Below are positions 43,421 to 51,219 of a stretch of DNA of 64,000 nt, piece by piece (within the stretch, counting starts at the first letter, position 1; each line of letters opens with the position of its first letter). The translations under genes were made by a program, and so were the position numbers. Below the pieces are notes generated by a model. The model made no database searches. It was not told the DNA's origin and saw nothing but the letters and a program-made list of their open reading frames with translations. This DNA is from Microtetraspora malaysiensis. Lineage in GTDB: Bacteria > Actinomycetota > Actinomycetes > Streptosporangiales > Streptosporangiaceae. The stretch spans positions 162,828-226,827 of the forward strand of contig NZ_BBYJ01000017.1 in NCBI RefSeq assembly GCF_001528665.1, written 5' to 3'.

Positions 43421-44431
43421 GTGGCGGTCGTACTAGGGATCGAGACGTCCTGCGACGAGACGGGCGTCGGCATCGTCGTGGACGGCCGGCTGGCCGGGGA
43501 CGCACTGGCCTCCAGCATGGCCGAGCACGTTCGGTATGGCGGGGTCGTGCCCGAGATCGCCGCCCGGGCCCACCTCGAAACGCTCATGCCGTGCGTGACC
43601 GAGGCGTTCGCCGTCGCGGGCATGACCCCCTCGGACGTGGACGCGGTGGCCGTCACCGCCGGCCCCGGCCTGGCCACCGCGCTGCAGATCGGAGTCGCCG
43701 CGGCCAAGGCGCTCGCACTCGCCTGGGACATTCCGTTGTACGGCGTGCACCATCTGGCCGGCCACGTGGCCGCCGACACCCTGGAACACGGCCCGCTCCC
43801 CGAGCGCTCTGTCGCGCTGATCGTCTCGGGCGGTCACACGTCCCTGCTGCGCGTGGACGACCTGGCCCGTGACCTCATCGTCCATCTCGGTGACACCCGT
43901 GACGACGCCGCGGGGGAGGCGTTCGACAAGGTGGCCAGGCTGCTCGGTCTGGCCTACCCCGGAGGACCATCCGTGAGCCGGGCCGCGCTCGGCGGCGACC
44001 CGCACGCGATCGCGTTTCCCCGGGCCATGCCGGGCAGTCACGATTTCTCCTTCTCCGGATTGAAGGCGGCGGTGGCCCGGCACGTCGAACGCGGCCCGGT
44101 CTCCGTGGCGGACGTGGCCGCCTCCTTCCAGGAGGCCGTGGTCGACGTGCTGACCGGCAAGGCGGTGGCCGCCTGCCGCGAGCAGGGGATCGACACCCTC
44201 ATCATGGTCGGCGGGGTCGCCGCCAACCATCGGCTGCGCGAGTCGGCCGGCGAGCGCTGCGCCGCGGCCGGGATCACGCTGCGCGTCCCACCGCCCAGGC
44301 TGTGCACCGACAACGGCGCGATGATCGCCGCAGTAGGCGGGCTGCTGCACGCCGCCGGGGCGCCCGCCTGCCCGCTCGACCTGTCGGTCGATCCCGCAGC
44401 CCCGCTGGCGCGGGCGTCGATGGCCCCCTGA
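43421..44431 (+). CDS. tsaD: tRNA N6-threonylcarbamoyladenosine synthase subunit TsaD (Kae1/Gcp)
   Basis: A 336-residue ASKHA-fold protein of the complex that makes t6A37 in ANN-decoding tRNAs. It starts [17 protein letters not shown], contains the metal-binding HHLAGHVAA (H-x3-H) and SGGHTSLL segments and an ending [13 protein letters not shown] plus [14 protein letters not shown] with the conserved Asp. No tsaB/tsaE/rimI genes are beside it, as in the usual cluster, so this is probably a second copy. GTG 43421 has AAGGAG six bases upstream. It lies opposite def behind a Nur-like box. Confidence 0.92.
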   Translation: MAVVLGIETSCDETGVGIVVDGRLAGDALASSMAEHVRYGGVVPEIAARAHLETLMPCVTEAFAVAGMTPSDVDAVAVTAGPGLATALQIGVAAAKALALAWDIPLYGVHHLAGHVAADTLEHGPLPERSVALIVSGGHTSLLRVDDLARDLIVHLGDTRDDAAGEAFDKVARLLGLAYPGGPSVSRAALGGDPHAIAFPRAMPGSHDFSFSGLKAAVARHVERGPVSVADVAASFQEAVVDVLTGKAVAACREQGIDTLIMVGGVAANHRLRESAGERCAAAGITLRVPPPRLCTDNGAMIAAVGGLLHAAGAPACPLDLSVDPAAPLARASMAP

Positions 44432-44444
44432 AGGAGGCACGCTC

Positions 44445-44546
44445 GTGCGTGCCACGAAGACCTGCTGCCGGGGCGGCGGCGTCAACGACCCCGTCAACGC
44501 GAACGGCTCAGACGACGGGCTACTTCCAGCACTCCTTGATGCATGA
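44445..44546 (+). CDS. Possible 33-residue Cys-containing peptide between tsaD and sod
   Basis: A perfect AAGGAGG site (44431-44437) immediately after the tsaD stop precedes GTG 44445. The frame reads [20 protein letters not shown], continues [13 protein letters not shown] and stops just before the Nur-like box of the next gene. Good third-position bias and a very strong ribosome site support translation. A paired CC could bind metal. No family recognised. Confidence 0.4.
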   Translation: MRATKTCCRGGGVNDPVNANGSDDGLLPALLDA

Positions 44547-44555
44547 CTATTGTTA

Positions 44556-44572
44556 TTGCTTATTACTCGCAA
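44556..44572. promoter_or_regulatory. Nur-like (Fur-family) box upstream of the superoxide dismutase gene
   Basis: TTGCTT-ATTAC-TCGCAA: 13 of 17 positions match the box at 43392-43408 and the TTGC-N9-GCAA layout is conserved. It lies 27 bases before the ATG, where a repressor would block transcription. In Streptomyces the nickel regulator Nur represses the Fe-superoxide dismutase gene sodF at such a site. Confidence 0.6.
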
Positions 44573-44598
44573 CTAGTGGCTACATGCGGGAGATGACG

Positions 44599-45207
44599 AT
44601 GAGTCAGTACACCCTTCCGGACATGCCGTATGACTACGCCGCGCTGGAGCCGGCGATCACGGGCGAGATCCTGGAGCTGCACCACGCCAAGCACCACGCG
44701 GCCTACGTCAAGGGCGCCAACGACACCCTGGAACGACTGGCCGAGGCCAGGGACAAGGGCGAGTTCGGCAACCTGGTCGGACTGGAGAAGACGTTCGCGT
44801 TCAACCTGTCCGGCCACGTCCTGCACTCGATCTTCTGGCAGAACCTCTCCCCGGACGGTGGCGACCGCCCCGATGGAGAGCTCGGCGCCGCCATCGCCGA
44901 GCATTTCGGCTCCTTCGAGGCGTTCCAGAAGCAGTTGACGACCGCGACGGCAACAGTGCAGGGCTCCGGCTGGGGCGTTCTCGCCTGGGAGCCGCTGGGC
45001 CGCCGCCTGGTGGTCGAGCAGGTCTACGACCACCACGGCAACGTTGGCATGAACGCCACCCCGCTGCTGGTCTTCGACGCCTGGGAGCACGCCTACTACC
45101 TGCAGTACCGCAACGTCCGCCCGGACTACGTCGAGAAGCTCTGGACACTGATCAACTGGACGGACGTCATCGCCCGGTTCGACGCCGCACGCGCCGCCAC
45201 CATCTGA
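44599..45207 (+). CDS. sodF: Fe/Mn-type superoxide dismutase
   Basis: A 202-residue enzyme dismutating superoxide in the cytoplasm. It starts [20 protein letters not shown] and has metal ligands in [23 protein letters not shown] and [11 protein letters not shown] (His, His, Asp and His in the standard order). [15 protein letters not shown] is the usual second-domain motif. GGGAG lies six bases before ATG 44599. The gene name follows the streptomycete Fe-enzyme; sequence alone does not settle Fe versus Mn. A Nur-like box lies at 44556-44572. Confidence 0.9.
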   Translation: MSQYTLPDMPYDYAALEPAITGEILELHHAKHHAAYVKGANDTLERLAEARDKGEFGNLVGLEKTFAFNLSGHVLHSIFWQNLSPDGGDRPDGELGAAIAEHFGSFEAFQKQLTTATATVQGSGWGVLAWEPLGRRLVVEQVYDHHGNVGMNATPLLVFDAWEHAYYLQYRNVRPDYVEKLWTLINWTDVIARFDAARAATI

Positions 45208-45232
45208 CGCCGCCTCCACGAGCCCCGTGGCG

Positions 45233-45265
45233 GCCTCGGCGGAACCCGAACTCCACCGCCGAGGC
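45233..45265 (+). terminator. Hairpin after the superoxide dismutase gene
   Basis: GCCTCGGCGG (45233-45242) pairs with CCGCCGAGGC (45256-45265), a perfect 10-bp stem with a 13-base loop, 26 bases after the stop. Confidence 0.5.
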
Positions 45266-45373
45266 GGCCCCGGAGTGACGGTGCCCGCACGCCGGCCTTC
45301 CTTAGAAGCTGTCCAACCGGCGTGCGGACACCGTACACACCCCTCTGATCACACGACCAGCAGCGAGGCGACT

Positions 45374-45580
45374 ATGGACCGTCGCTACCGGTGCCACGAC
45401 GGGCCCGCCACCGCCGCACTCTCGGCTCAGATCATCGACCTGTACTGGCGCTGCTACGCCGCCCCGCCCTGGTCGGAGAGCCGACGGTGGAGAACTTCGT
45501 CCGACGCGCCGTGGCGACCGCACTCGGACATGGCCGCCACGATCGCCGGCCGTGCCCGGAGCTGACGGCGGGCCGGCATC
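45374..45580 (+). pseudogene. Frameshifted N-terminal piece of a GNAT acetyltransferase
   Basis: The frame starts MDRRYRCHDGPATAALSAQI and reads IDLYWRCYAAPPWSE, a common GNAT opening (YxxxYAAPPWSE). Near 45480 a one-base shift is needed to continue as PTVENFVRRAVATALGHG. It then runs into the end of the regulator gene without an acetyl-CoA motif. A broken remnant. Confidence 0.4.
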
Positions 45581-46240
45581 TCAGGTCACCAGGCCCTTGC
45601 GGTAGGCGTAGACCACCGCCTGCACGCGGTCACGCAGGTCGAGCTTGGTGAGGATGCGGGACACGTACGTCTTGACGGTCTCATGGCTGATCACCAGCGT
45701 CGCGGCGATCTCGCTGTTGGACCGGCCGTCTGCGATGAGGCGCAGCACCTCCAGCTCGCGCGGGGTCAGCGCGGTCTCGTCCGGCGTGGCCTGGGCGGGG
45801 CGGATCCGGGCCGCGTACCTGCCGACGAGCTGCCGCGTCACCTCGGGTGCCAGCAGCGCGGCGCCCGAGGTGACGGTGCGGATGCCGTGCAGGAGCTGCG
45901 CCGGTGGGGCGTCCTTGAGCAGGAACCCGCTCGCCCCCGCGCGCAGCGCCTCGTACACGTACTCGTCCAGGTTGAACGTCGTCACCACGAGCACCCTGAT
46001 CGGATTCTCGACCCCGGCGCCGGCCAGCAGGCGGGTGGCCTCGATGCCGTCGAGCACCGGCATCCGCACGTCCATCACCACGATGTCGGGGCTCAGCCGG
46101 CGGGCCAGGTCGACCGCGGCGCGACCGTCGCCGCACTCGCCCACCACCTCCAAGTCGGGCTGTGCGTCGATGATCGTCGCGAAGCCGGTGCGGATCAGCG
46201 CCTGGTCGTCGCAGACCAGGACCCGGATCGGCGCGGTCAC
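45581..46240 (-). CDS. NarL/FixJ-family response regulator
   Basis: A 219-residue regulator: receiver (acidic DD near 10-11, phospho-Asp in IVVMDVRMPVLDG, Lys in GFLLKDAPPAQ) and LuxR-type HTH (LTPRELEVLRLIADGRSNSE and VISHETVKTYVSRILTKLDL). GTG 46240 overlaps the kinase stop (GTGA). It is the last gene of a CPBP protease-kinase-regulator operon. Confidence 0.9.
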   Translation of the reverse strand: MTAPIRVLVCDDQALIRTGFATIIDAQPDLEVVGECGDGRAAVDLARRLSPDIVVMDVRMPVLDGIEATRLLAGAGVENPIRVLVVTTFNLDEYVYEALRAGASGFLLKDAPPAQLLHGIRTVTSGAALLAPEVTRQLVGRYAARIRPAQATPDETALTPRELEVLRLIADGRSNSEIAATLVISHETVKTYVSRILTKLDLRDRVQAVVYAYRKGLVT

Positions 46241-47391
46241 GACGGGCTCCCCGCGGGGATGCGGGCCCGTACCACGAAGCCGCCACCCGCCTGGCGGTCG
46301 GCGCTGAACTCGCCGCCCAGGGCGTCCACCCGCTCGCGGAGCCCGGCCAGGCCCCGCCCGCTCCCGCCGGGAGAGGCGGCCCTGGAGCCGGGGCCGTCGG
46401 TGCTGACCTCCACGCTGATCTCCTTCTCGCCATAGCGCACCTGGACCACGGTCAGGCTGCCCTGGGCGTATTTGAGAGCGTTCGTCAGGGACTCCTGCAC
46501 GACCCTATAGGCGACGAACTCGGCGCTACCGGCCGATTCCGCCGGACTGCCCTCCTCGGTGAACTCCACCAGCTGCCCGGCCAGGCGCGTCTGCTCTACG
46601 AGCGTGTGAAGTTCGCCGACGGATGGCACCCTGACGTCGGCGTCGTGGTCGGGGTTGAGCAGATCGAGCAGATGCCGCAGGTCGGCGATCGCCCGTCGGC
46701 CGGTGTCGGTGACGGCGCTCAAGGTCGCGTCGAGGCGGTCGGGGGCGGTGGTCAGGTAGCGTGCGGCCTCGGCCTGCACGACCATCGCCGTCACGTGGTG
46801 CGTCACGACGTCGTGGAGTTCGCGGGCGATCCGGGTGCGTTCGGCGGCGCGGGTGGCCTCGGCGACGTGGCGGCGGCGTTCGGCCTCGGCGGCGCGGGTG
46901 GAGCGCAGCCAGGCCCCGATGCCCCACGCGAGGGTCAGGGCCAGGTAGAACGTCACGTATCCTTCCGGCCCCTCGGTTGAGCCGGACCGGTCGAGCGCGA
47001 GCGCCAGCGGAAGGTACGCCGCGGAGAGGAGGACCACGGTGACGCGCCGGTGACGTTCCAGATGGGTGCCTGCGCTGATGAGCGCGATGGGCAGTGCGGT
47101 GCCCGCCACCGTGTGGTAGGCGCGGAGCTGGTCGAGGGCGAAGCCGAGCGACACCAGGACGAGACTGACGGCCGGCCACCGTCGGCGCACGGCGAGCGGG
47201 AGGCACTCGAGGGCGAGCACCAGGGCGGCCAGCGCGTCGAAGGGTCGGGGCGGTAGGTCGCCGAGTTGCGTCCCGTTGCCGTGCAACGCCGGCAGGAGTG
47301 ACGCGATGACCAGCAGCAGCGCGAACGGCAGATCCCGGACCACGACATCGCACCGCCGCCACAGGTCCGTGACCCGCCGTAGATCGATCAC
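46237..47391 (-). CDS. NarL-system sensor histidine kinase
   Basis: A 384-residue kinase with about four to six helices in the first 165 residues, a HisKA_3 domain with His near 193 (RIARELHDVVTHHVTAMVVQ) and a HATPase_c domain (AYRVVQESLTNALKYAQ, GRGLAGLRERVDAL). The second G-box region reads STDGPGS instead of a usual DDGxG, a slightly unusual ATP-lid start. GTG 47391 overlaps the CPBP gene stop (GTGA). Confidence 0.85.
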   Translation of the reverse strand: MIDLRRVTDLWRRCDVVVRDLPFALLLVIASLLPALHGNGTQLGDLPPRPFDALAALVLALECLPLAVRRRWPAVSLVLVSLGFALDQLRAYHTVAGTALPIALISAGTHLERHRRVTVVLLSAAYLPLALALDRSGSTEGPEGYVTFYLALTLAWGIGAWLRSTRAAEAERRRHVAEATRAAERTRIARELHDVVTHHVTAMVVQAEAARYLTTAPDRLDATLSAVTDTGRRAIADLRHLLDLLNPDHDADVRVPSVGELHTLVEQTRLAGQLVEFTEEGSPAESAGSAEFVAYRVVQESLTNALKYAQGSLTVVQVRYGEKEISVEVSTDGPGSRAASPGGSGRGLAGLRERVDALGGEFSADRQAGGGFVVRARIPAGSPS

Positions 47392-48209
47392 TGGGCGAGC
47401 GTAGCGGTCGCGGCGCGCCGGAGCGGGACCAGGTTGCCGCGCCGGCGGGCCAGCCACATGAACACGACCATCAGCAGCAGGCCGAACACCACCGCGTACG
47501 GGCTCGCCTCCGGCCCGAAATCGCCGCCGGTGAGCAGGGCCGGGCCTGAGGTCACACCGTGCAGCAGCCCCTGCGTCGCGCCGTTGCCCGAGACCTCGGT
47601 GCTGAAAATGCCGGCCGCGGCGAAGTTCCAGCCGAAGTGCACGCCGATCGGTACCCACAGGGTGCGGGTGGCGGCGTAGGCGGCGGCGAGCATACCGCCC
47701 GCCTCGATCGCGATGGCGACCGCGCCCCACAGATTGGCGTGCTGGTTGGTCAGATGCATCAGGCCGAACACCAGGCCGGTCAGCGCCAGCGCCAGCCACG
47801 TCCCCAGGCGTTCCTCGACGATCCTGAACAGGATGCCGCGAAAGAGCAGTTCCTCCGTCACCGCGGCGGCGGCCATGAAGCCGAGCAGCCCGACCGCGCT
47901 CGTCAGCGAGCCCAGGCCGTCGATCCGGTAGCCGCCCACGAGAGCGATGTTCACGATGACGGCCGCGAACAGCGCGACACCGATCAGCGCCCCCCGTGCG
48001 ATGGAGGTGGCGGCGCCTTGCGCCGCCACCTCCACTGGTGCGCGGCGCTCGGACCACCGCACCACGCGGGCGTACACGAGCACCGTGAGCACGGCCGTCG
48101 CGACGCCGAGGAGCAGGGTGAGGAGCGAGTTCCCCTGCACCGCGCCCACGATCGCGCTGCCGGCGAAGGCGACCATCGCGACGGGCACGAGCTGTTTCAA
48201 CAACCGCAT
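47388..48209 (-). CDS. CPBP-family intramembrane metalloprotease
   Basis: A 273-residue membrane protein with about eight helices and the CPBP/Abi motifs: EELLFRG (motif 1, EExxxR), FGLMHL (motif 2) and HFGWN (motif 3), which hold the zinc ligands and catalytic Glu pair. Such proteins process prenylated or membrane proteins and can release sigma or kinase signals. It heads a three-gene operon with the kinase and regulator, so it may take part in their signalling. A GGGAG site precedes ATG 48209. Confidence 0.85.
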   Translation of the reverse strand: MRLLKQLVPVAMVAFAGSAIVGAVQGNSLLTLLLGVATAVLTVLVYARVVRWSERRAPVEVAAQGAATSIARGALIGVALFAAVIVNIALVGGYRIDGLGSLTSAVGLLGFMAAAAVTEELLFRGILFRIVEERLGTWLALALTGLVFGLMHLTNQHANLWGAVAIAIEAGGMLAAAYAATRTLWVPIGVHFGWNFAAAGIFSTEVSGNGATQGLLHGVTSGPALLTGGDFGPEASPYAVVFGLLLMVVFMWLARRRGNLVPLRRAATATLAQ

Positions 48210-48356
48210 GACGACTCCCTTACATGGGGGGATTCCGCGGCGGGGCGCCGCCGCTACGCCAAGAAACGCTAGAGATTCGGCGGTCTGGAATCGTCCCCGT
48301 GCGGTGGACATTCACGGGTAGCTCGCACGGGGGACAGGCGCACATGCGATTCGTCA

Positions 48357-48400
48357 GCGGCCCCATGATCACAGGCGTGATCATGGGGCCGCCTCTTTTT
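48357..48400 (+). terminator. Orphan intrinsic terminator with T-run
   Basis: GCGGCCCCATGATCAC (48357-48372) pairs perfectly with 48377-48392 over 16 bp with a 4-base loop, followed by a T-rich tail ending TTTTT at 48396-48400. There is no plus-strand gene upstream for more than 2.7 kb, so it may end a small RNA or stop read-through into the VOC promoter. Confidence 0.65.
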
Positions 48401-48493
48401 GATCTACTTCGCCAACGGTGTCCCACTCGGAGGTGATATCGAACAATGACCCGCCAGCATGATCGACGTATGACCCGCTTCAGCGTGATCGAT

Positions 48494-48523
48494 GTGACAG
48501 GTAGGAAATCTCCTACTTATAGT
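48494..48523 (+). promoter_or_regulatory. VOC promoter with a repressor-type inverted repeat in the spacer
   Basis: A -35-like GTGACA (48494-48499) and -10 TATAGT (48518-48523) are 18 bp apart. GTAGGA-AATC-TCCTAC, a perfect inverted repeat (48501-48516), fills the spacer. An ArsR repressor is encoded two genes on. Confidence 0.6.
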
Positions 48524-48529
48524 GGCGGC

Positions 48530-48904
48530 ATGAACATCACGCATGCCTCTGTCGTCACCATCCCCGTTTCCGATCAAGACCGGGCGAAGGACTTCTACGT
48601 CTCCCAGCTGGGTTTCGATGTCGTCGTCGATCAGCAGATGGGCCCGGTGCGGTGGCTCCAGGTCGCCCCCAAGGGAGCCCAGACCAGTTTTACGCTGGCC
48701 ACTGCCGAGCAGGGCTTCACCCCCGGCAGCTCCACCGGCACCATCTTGGAGACCGCCGACCTCGATGCCGACTGCGCTGCACTGCTGGCGGCCGGTGCCG
48801 CCGTCCACGGCCCGACGGATCAGCCCTGGGGCCGCCAGGCTACTGTTACGGATCCCGACGGCAACAGCTTCGTGCTCTGCGCGCCGGCCACTTCGAGAGT
48901 CTGA
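48530..48904 (+). CDS. VOC (glyoxalase-fold) protein
   Basis: A 124-residue single VOC domain: ITHASVVTIPVSDQDRAKDF, LGFDVVVDQQMGPVRWLQV and a final DPDGNSFVLCAP; the last Glu/His ligand positions are not all standard. ATG 48530 lies seven bases after the -10 element, so translation is probably leaderless. It heads a VOC-ArsR-SRPBCC run, a grouping often found in actinomycetes. Confidence 0.8.
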   Translation: MNITHASVVTIPVSDQDRAKDFYVSQLGFDVVVDQQMGPVRWLQVAPKGAQTSFTLATAEQGFTPGSSTGTILETADLDADCAALLAAGAAVHGPTDQPWGRQATVTDPDGNSFVLCAPATSRV

Positions 48905-48909
48905 CGCCG

Positions 48910-49254
48910 ATGGCCACCCTCGGGACGGGCAGCGAGGAGAAGGTGTTCGCGGCGCTAGCCAGCCCGGTGCGCCGAGAGGTGCTGCGGCTGCTGCGGGAAG
49001 CCGGGCCGCAGCCGGTCAACGAACTCGCCTCGCACTTCGCCATGGCTCGCCCCAGCTTCTCCGAGCATCTGCGGGTGCTGCGGGAAGCCGGGCTGGTCAG
49101 CGAGACCAGGACAGGACGGCAGCGGCTCTACCGCCTGGAGGGCGCCCCCTTGTATGAGGTGCAGGAGTGGCTGAATCCGTTCGAGCGGTTCTGGCGCGAG
49201 AAGCTCACCGGGCTGCGCGACCTCCTCGACTCGCTGGGCGAGGTTGAGTCGTGA
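48910..49254 (+). CDS. ArsR-family transcriptional repressor
   Basis: A 114-residue winged-helix protein: FAALASPVRREVLRLLREAG, then PVNELASHFAMARPSFSEHL (recognition helix) and REAGLVSETRTGRQRLYRLE (wing). No metal-binding Cys cluster is present, so it is the non-metal type found beside SRPBCC (AHSA1) genes. It starts five bases after the VOC stop, and its own stop overlaps the next GTG. It likely represses the operon through the repeat at 48501-48516. Confidence 0.85.
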   Translation: MATLGTGSEEKVFAALASPVRREVLRLLREAGPQPVNELASHFAMARPSFSEHLRVLREAGLVSETRTGRQRLYRLEGAPLYEVQEWLNPFERFWREKLTGLRDLLDSLGEVES

Positions 49255-49712
49255 CCGCAGACGATCTGACCGCCGTCCGAGTCGAGCAGTTCCTGGCACA
49301 TCCGCCGGCGAAGGTGTGGCGCGCGCTGACCGAGCCCGAGCTGATCGCCCAGTGGCTGATGCCCGGCGACTTCCGCCTGGAGGTCGGCCACCGCTACACC
49401 ATGCAAGCCCGGGCCATGCCAGGCATCGGCTTCTCCGGCACCATCCAGGCCGAGGTGCTGGCCTTCGAACCCGAACGCATGCTGCGCATCGGCTGGCGCG
49501 ATGTCGACCCCAGCAGCCCCAACGCTGCTGACTGGACCATCACCTGGGCTCTGAAGCCCGAGGGTCGCGGCACCCGGCTCTTCCTTGTCCACGAGGGCAT
49601 CGATCCTGACAACCCACTCCAACAGCGCGCCCGCACCCTTATGGGCAGTGGCTGGCGCTCCATCGTCACCCACCGTCTCAACGAGGTCCTCCGCGCTCTT
49701 CAAGCCCGATGA
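49251..49712 (+). CDS. SRPBCC/AHSA1 domain protein
   Basis: A 153-residue START/Bet-v-1-fold protein (RVEQFLAHPPAKVWRALTEP, ELIAQWLMPGDFRLEVGHRY, then a C-terminal helix GSGWRSIVTHRLNEVLRAL). Such domains bind hydrophobic ligands. The pair ArsR-AHSA1 is widespread; the ligand is unknown. The GTG overlaps the ArsR stop (GTGA). Confidence 0.85.
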   Translation: MTADDLTAVRVEQFLAHPPAKVWRALTEPELIAQWLMPGDFRLEVGHRYTMQARAMPGIGFSGTIQAEVLAFEPERMLRIGWRDVDPSSPNAADWTITWALKPEGRGTRLFLVHEGIDPDNPLQQRARTLMGSGWRSIVTHRLNEVLRALQAR

Positions 49713-49763
49713 CCTCACCGCGACAGACGCCCACGCCCCCATTTCGGCAAAAGGAATTCCTTC

Positions 49764-50357
49764 ATGTCTGACATCGCAGATCGCTATGCCCACCTTGCCG
49801 AGGGCTTCCTGGCCCGGATCAGGGCGACCCCCGACTATCTGTGGGACGCGAAGAGTCCCTGCCAGGGCTGGACGGCCCGCGACGTGGTCGCGCACGTCAT
49901 CAACGGGCACCGTGGCATCCTGGCCATGGTCCACGGGACTCCGCCGAGCGCCGCACATGGCGTCGCGGTCTCTCCCATGGCCGACGCGCCGGCCGTGGAA
50001 CCCGGCGCCGACCTGGCGGTTGCGTTCACCGCCTGCAGTGACGACATGGTCGCGATGCTCCTCGACTCGGCGCTGGCCTCGCGGCGACTGCCCGGCGGCC
50101 CGCTCGGGCCCGTTCCGGTCGAGCAGGCCGCCGACGTGATCGGCTCCCTGGAGCTGCTGGGGCACACTTGGGACCTGGCCCGCGCCACCGGCGGCGACGA
50201 GGTCCTCGACTCTGACGATGTCGCCCGCACCCACCAAGCGCTCATCCCCCACCACGCCGGACTCCTGGCCACAGGAGCATTCGACCCCAGCATCCCGGTG
50301 CCCGAAGGCGCCGACGCCCAGACCGCGTTCCTGTGTTTCACCGGACGCCAGCCCTGA
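49764..50357 (+). CDS. TIGR03086-family (DinB/MDMPI-fold) putative metal-binding protein
   Basis: A 197-residue protein of the mycothiol-maleylpyruvate-isomerase N-terminal/DinB fold. It starts SDIADRYAHLAEGFLARIRA, has the first ligand motif KSPCQGWTARDVVAHVINGH (His) and a later GHTWDLARATGG (His). The D/H triad is as expected for a metal site. These proteins are thought to bind mycothiol or metal in thiol-dependent reactions; the exact reaction is unknown. An AAAGGAAT site precedes ATG 49764. Confidence 0.8.
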   Translation: MSDIADRYAHLAEGFLARIRATPDYLWDAKSPCQGWTARDVVAHVINGHRGILAMVHGTPPSAAHGVAVSPMADAPAVEPGADLAVAFTACSDDMVAMLLDSALASRRLPGGPLGPVPVEQAADVIGSLELLGHTWDLARATGGDEVLDSDDVARTHQALIPHHAGLLATGAFDPSIPVPEGADAQTAFLCFTGRQP

Positions 50358-50384
50358 CAGCCCCCAGGTCGGATGGGGTATGAG

Positions 50385-50430
50385 TGGTGGGGCGTCAGGG
50401 ACTCAAACCCTGAACCTACGGATTAAAAGA
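50385..50430 (-). tRNA. Detached 3' half of a tRNA-Lys(TTT) gene (att scar)
   Basis: The minus strand reads CTTTTAATCCGTAGG (anticodon loop and 3' stem, anticodon TTT), then CAGGGTTTGAGTCCCTG (T arm) and ACGCCCCACCA (acceptor plus CCA). Sequence upstream on the minus strand does not form a D arm or acceptor partner, so this is only the 3' half. Integration of mobile elements at a tRNA leaves such copies. The intact gene presumably lies elsewhere. Confidence 0.6.
50407..50423. repeat. 17-bp att-like core, copy 2
   Basis: ACCCTGAACCTACGGAT within the tRNA-Lys fragment, identical to 21219-21235 in the integrase relic. Confidence 0.5.
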
Positions 50431-50681
50431 TCGGCTTGCCGTAGCTCCGCACAGTTCGATGCAGGTCAGGGCTCGTACGTAATCCGATCTGAACCGTCCT
50501 GGATCACCTGGAACTGCAACCAGGAATGCAACTCGGCGACTAGAGCGCCCTCAATGCCTCTGCTAGATCGTCTCCGTAGAAAGACCAACAGGAGACGGAC
50601 TCCGAATCATCCATCTCGCCCATGAGGTACTCACCGTCTCGGGCCGGTCGTGAGTGACCGTGGTTGACCGCTCGTCGCCGG

Positions 50682-50703
50682 CTAATGGCACGCTAATGGC
50701 ACG
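50682..50703. repeat. Tandem 11-bp repeat CTAATGGCACG x2
   Basis: Two perfect, adjacent copies (50682-50692 and 50693-50703), followed at once by ACGATCA. GGCACGACGATCA (50698-50710) recurs at 51165-51177 on the far side of the next gene. Possible integrase arm-type sites. Confidence 0.5.
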
Positions 50704-50727
50704 ACGATCAGCCTGCGACCTGGGCTT

Positions 50728-51075
50728 TCACTCTTCGTGCGGGTCAGCCAGAGCCATGGCCTTTCGGATAGGAATCCCTTTGCGGTCCACTAATTGGAGA
50801 CGTTCTCGGACTTGCCTGGGCGTCCGTGGTCGAAAGCCCGGACCACTGCAACCGCAGGAGTGGAAGTCCAAACCGGCGTGGAGGAGGGCGCTCAATGCTC
50901 GCCAAGCTGGGCCATCACTCCGGCGTGGTGCCGCGAAATCTCGCCCGGCGTCAATCATGGGCTCGCGGCAACGGTTACAGAGCTGGGCTCGCTCCTCCGG
51001 GCGTCGCTTGGTAGTCACGCGGCAGGGCGAGCACACATAGTGGACCTTGTAAGTTCCCGCGCTATACCGGCACAT
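50728..51075 (-). CDS. Conserved protein with zinc-ribbon-like cysteines
   Basis: A 115-residue protein beginning MCRYSAGTYKVHYVCSPCRV. Cysteine pairs CSPC and CNRC form a likely zinc ribbon, followed by EPMIDAGRDFAAPRRSD, a segment with an Ala/Trp helix, and FHSCGCSGPGFRPRTPRQV. I recognise this as a widespread but uncharacterised bacterial family (a short CRY-x-CF-CRK-type protein). It lies between two copies of GGCACGACGATCA. Confidence 0.7.
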   Translation of the reverse strand: MCRYSAGTYKVHYVCSPCRVTTKRRPEERAQLCNRCREPMIDAGRDFAAPRRSDGPAWRALSALLHAGLDFHSCGCSGPGFRPRTPRQVRERLQLVDRKGIPIRKAMALADPHEE

Positions 51076-51219
51076 GCCGCAAGGGTACGTGGGTACAAGC
51101 GCATCGCGCGTACCCCGCCCTGCCTGGTCAGCCTTCCGCCTTAGCCACCCACGGCCCCAGCAACGGCACGACGATCATCCAGGAGCCGGTGGCTGGTGAG
51201 CCGTTCAGCTCTGGGGCAT

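Larger units (their letters stand above)
48210..48529. other. 320-base intergenic region between the divergent CPBP and VOC units
   Basis: It contains a motif ACATGGGGGGATTC at 48223-48236 like that at 16974-17001, a strong orphan terminator on the plus strand (48357-48400) and the VOC promoter (48494-48529). No convincing protein gene lies here; plus and minus frames of about 70 codons have poor context. Confidence 0.5.
50358..50727. other. 370-base att-like region with a tRNA fragment and repeats
   Basis: No protein gene is supported. It holds the tRNA-Lys 3' half (50385-50430), a tandem 11-bp repeat (50682-50703) and the first copy of GGCACGACGATCA. The remainder shows no pattern that I recognise. 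Confidence 0.5.

Noticed and set aside
21219-50423. The idea that 21.2-50.4 kb is one integrated element bounded by direct 17-bp repeats
   Set aside because: The interior lacks an intact integrase, replication or transfer genes and holds housekeeping-type genes. The flanks of the first copy do not continue as tRNA. The repeat alone cannot support it.
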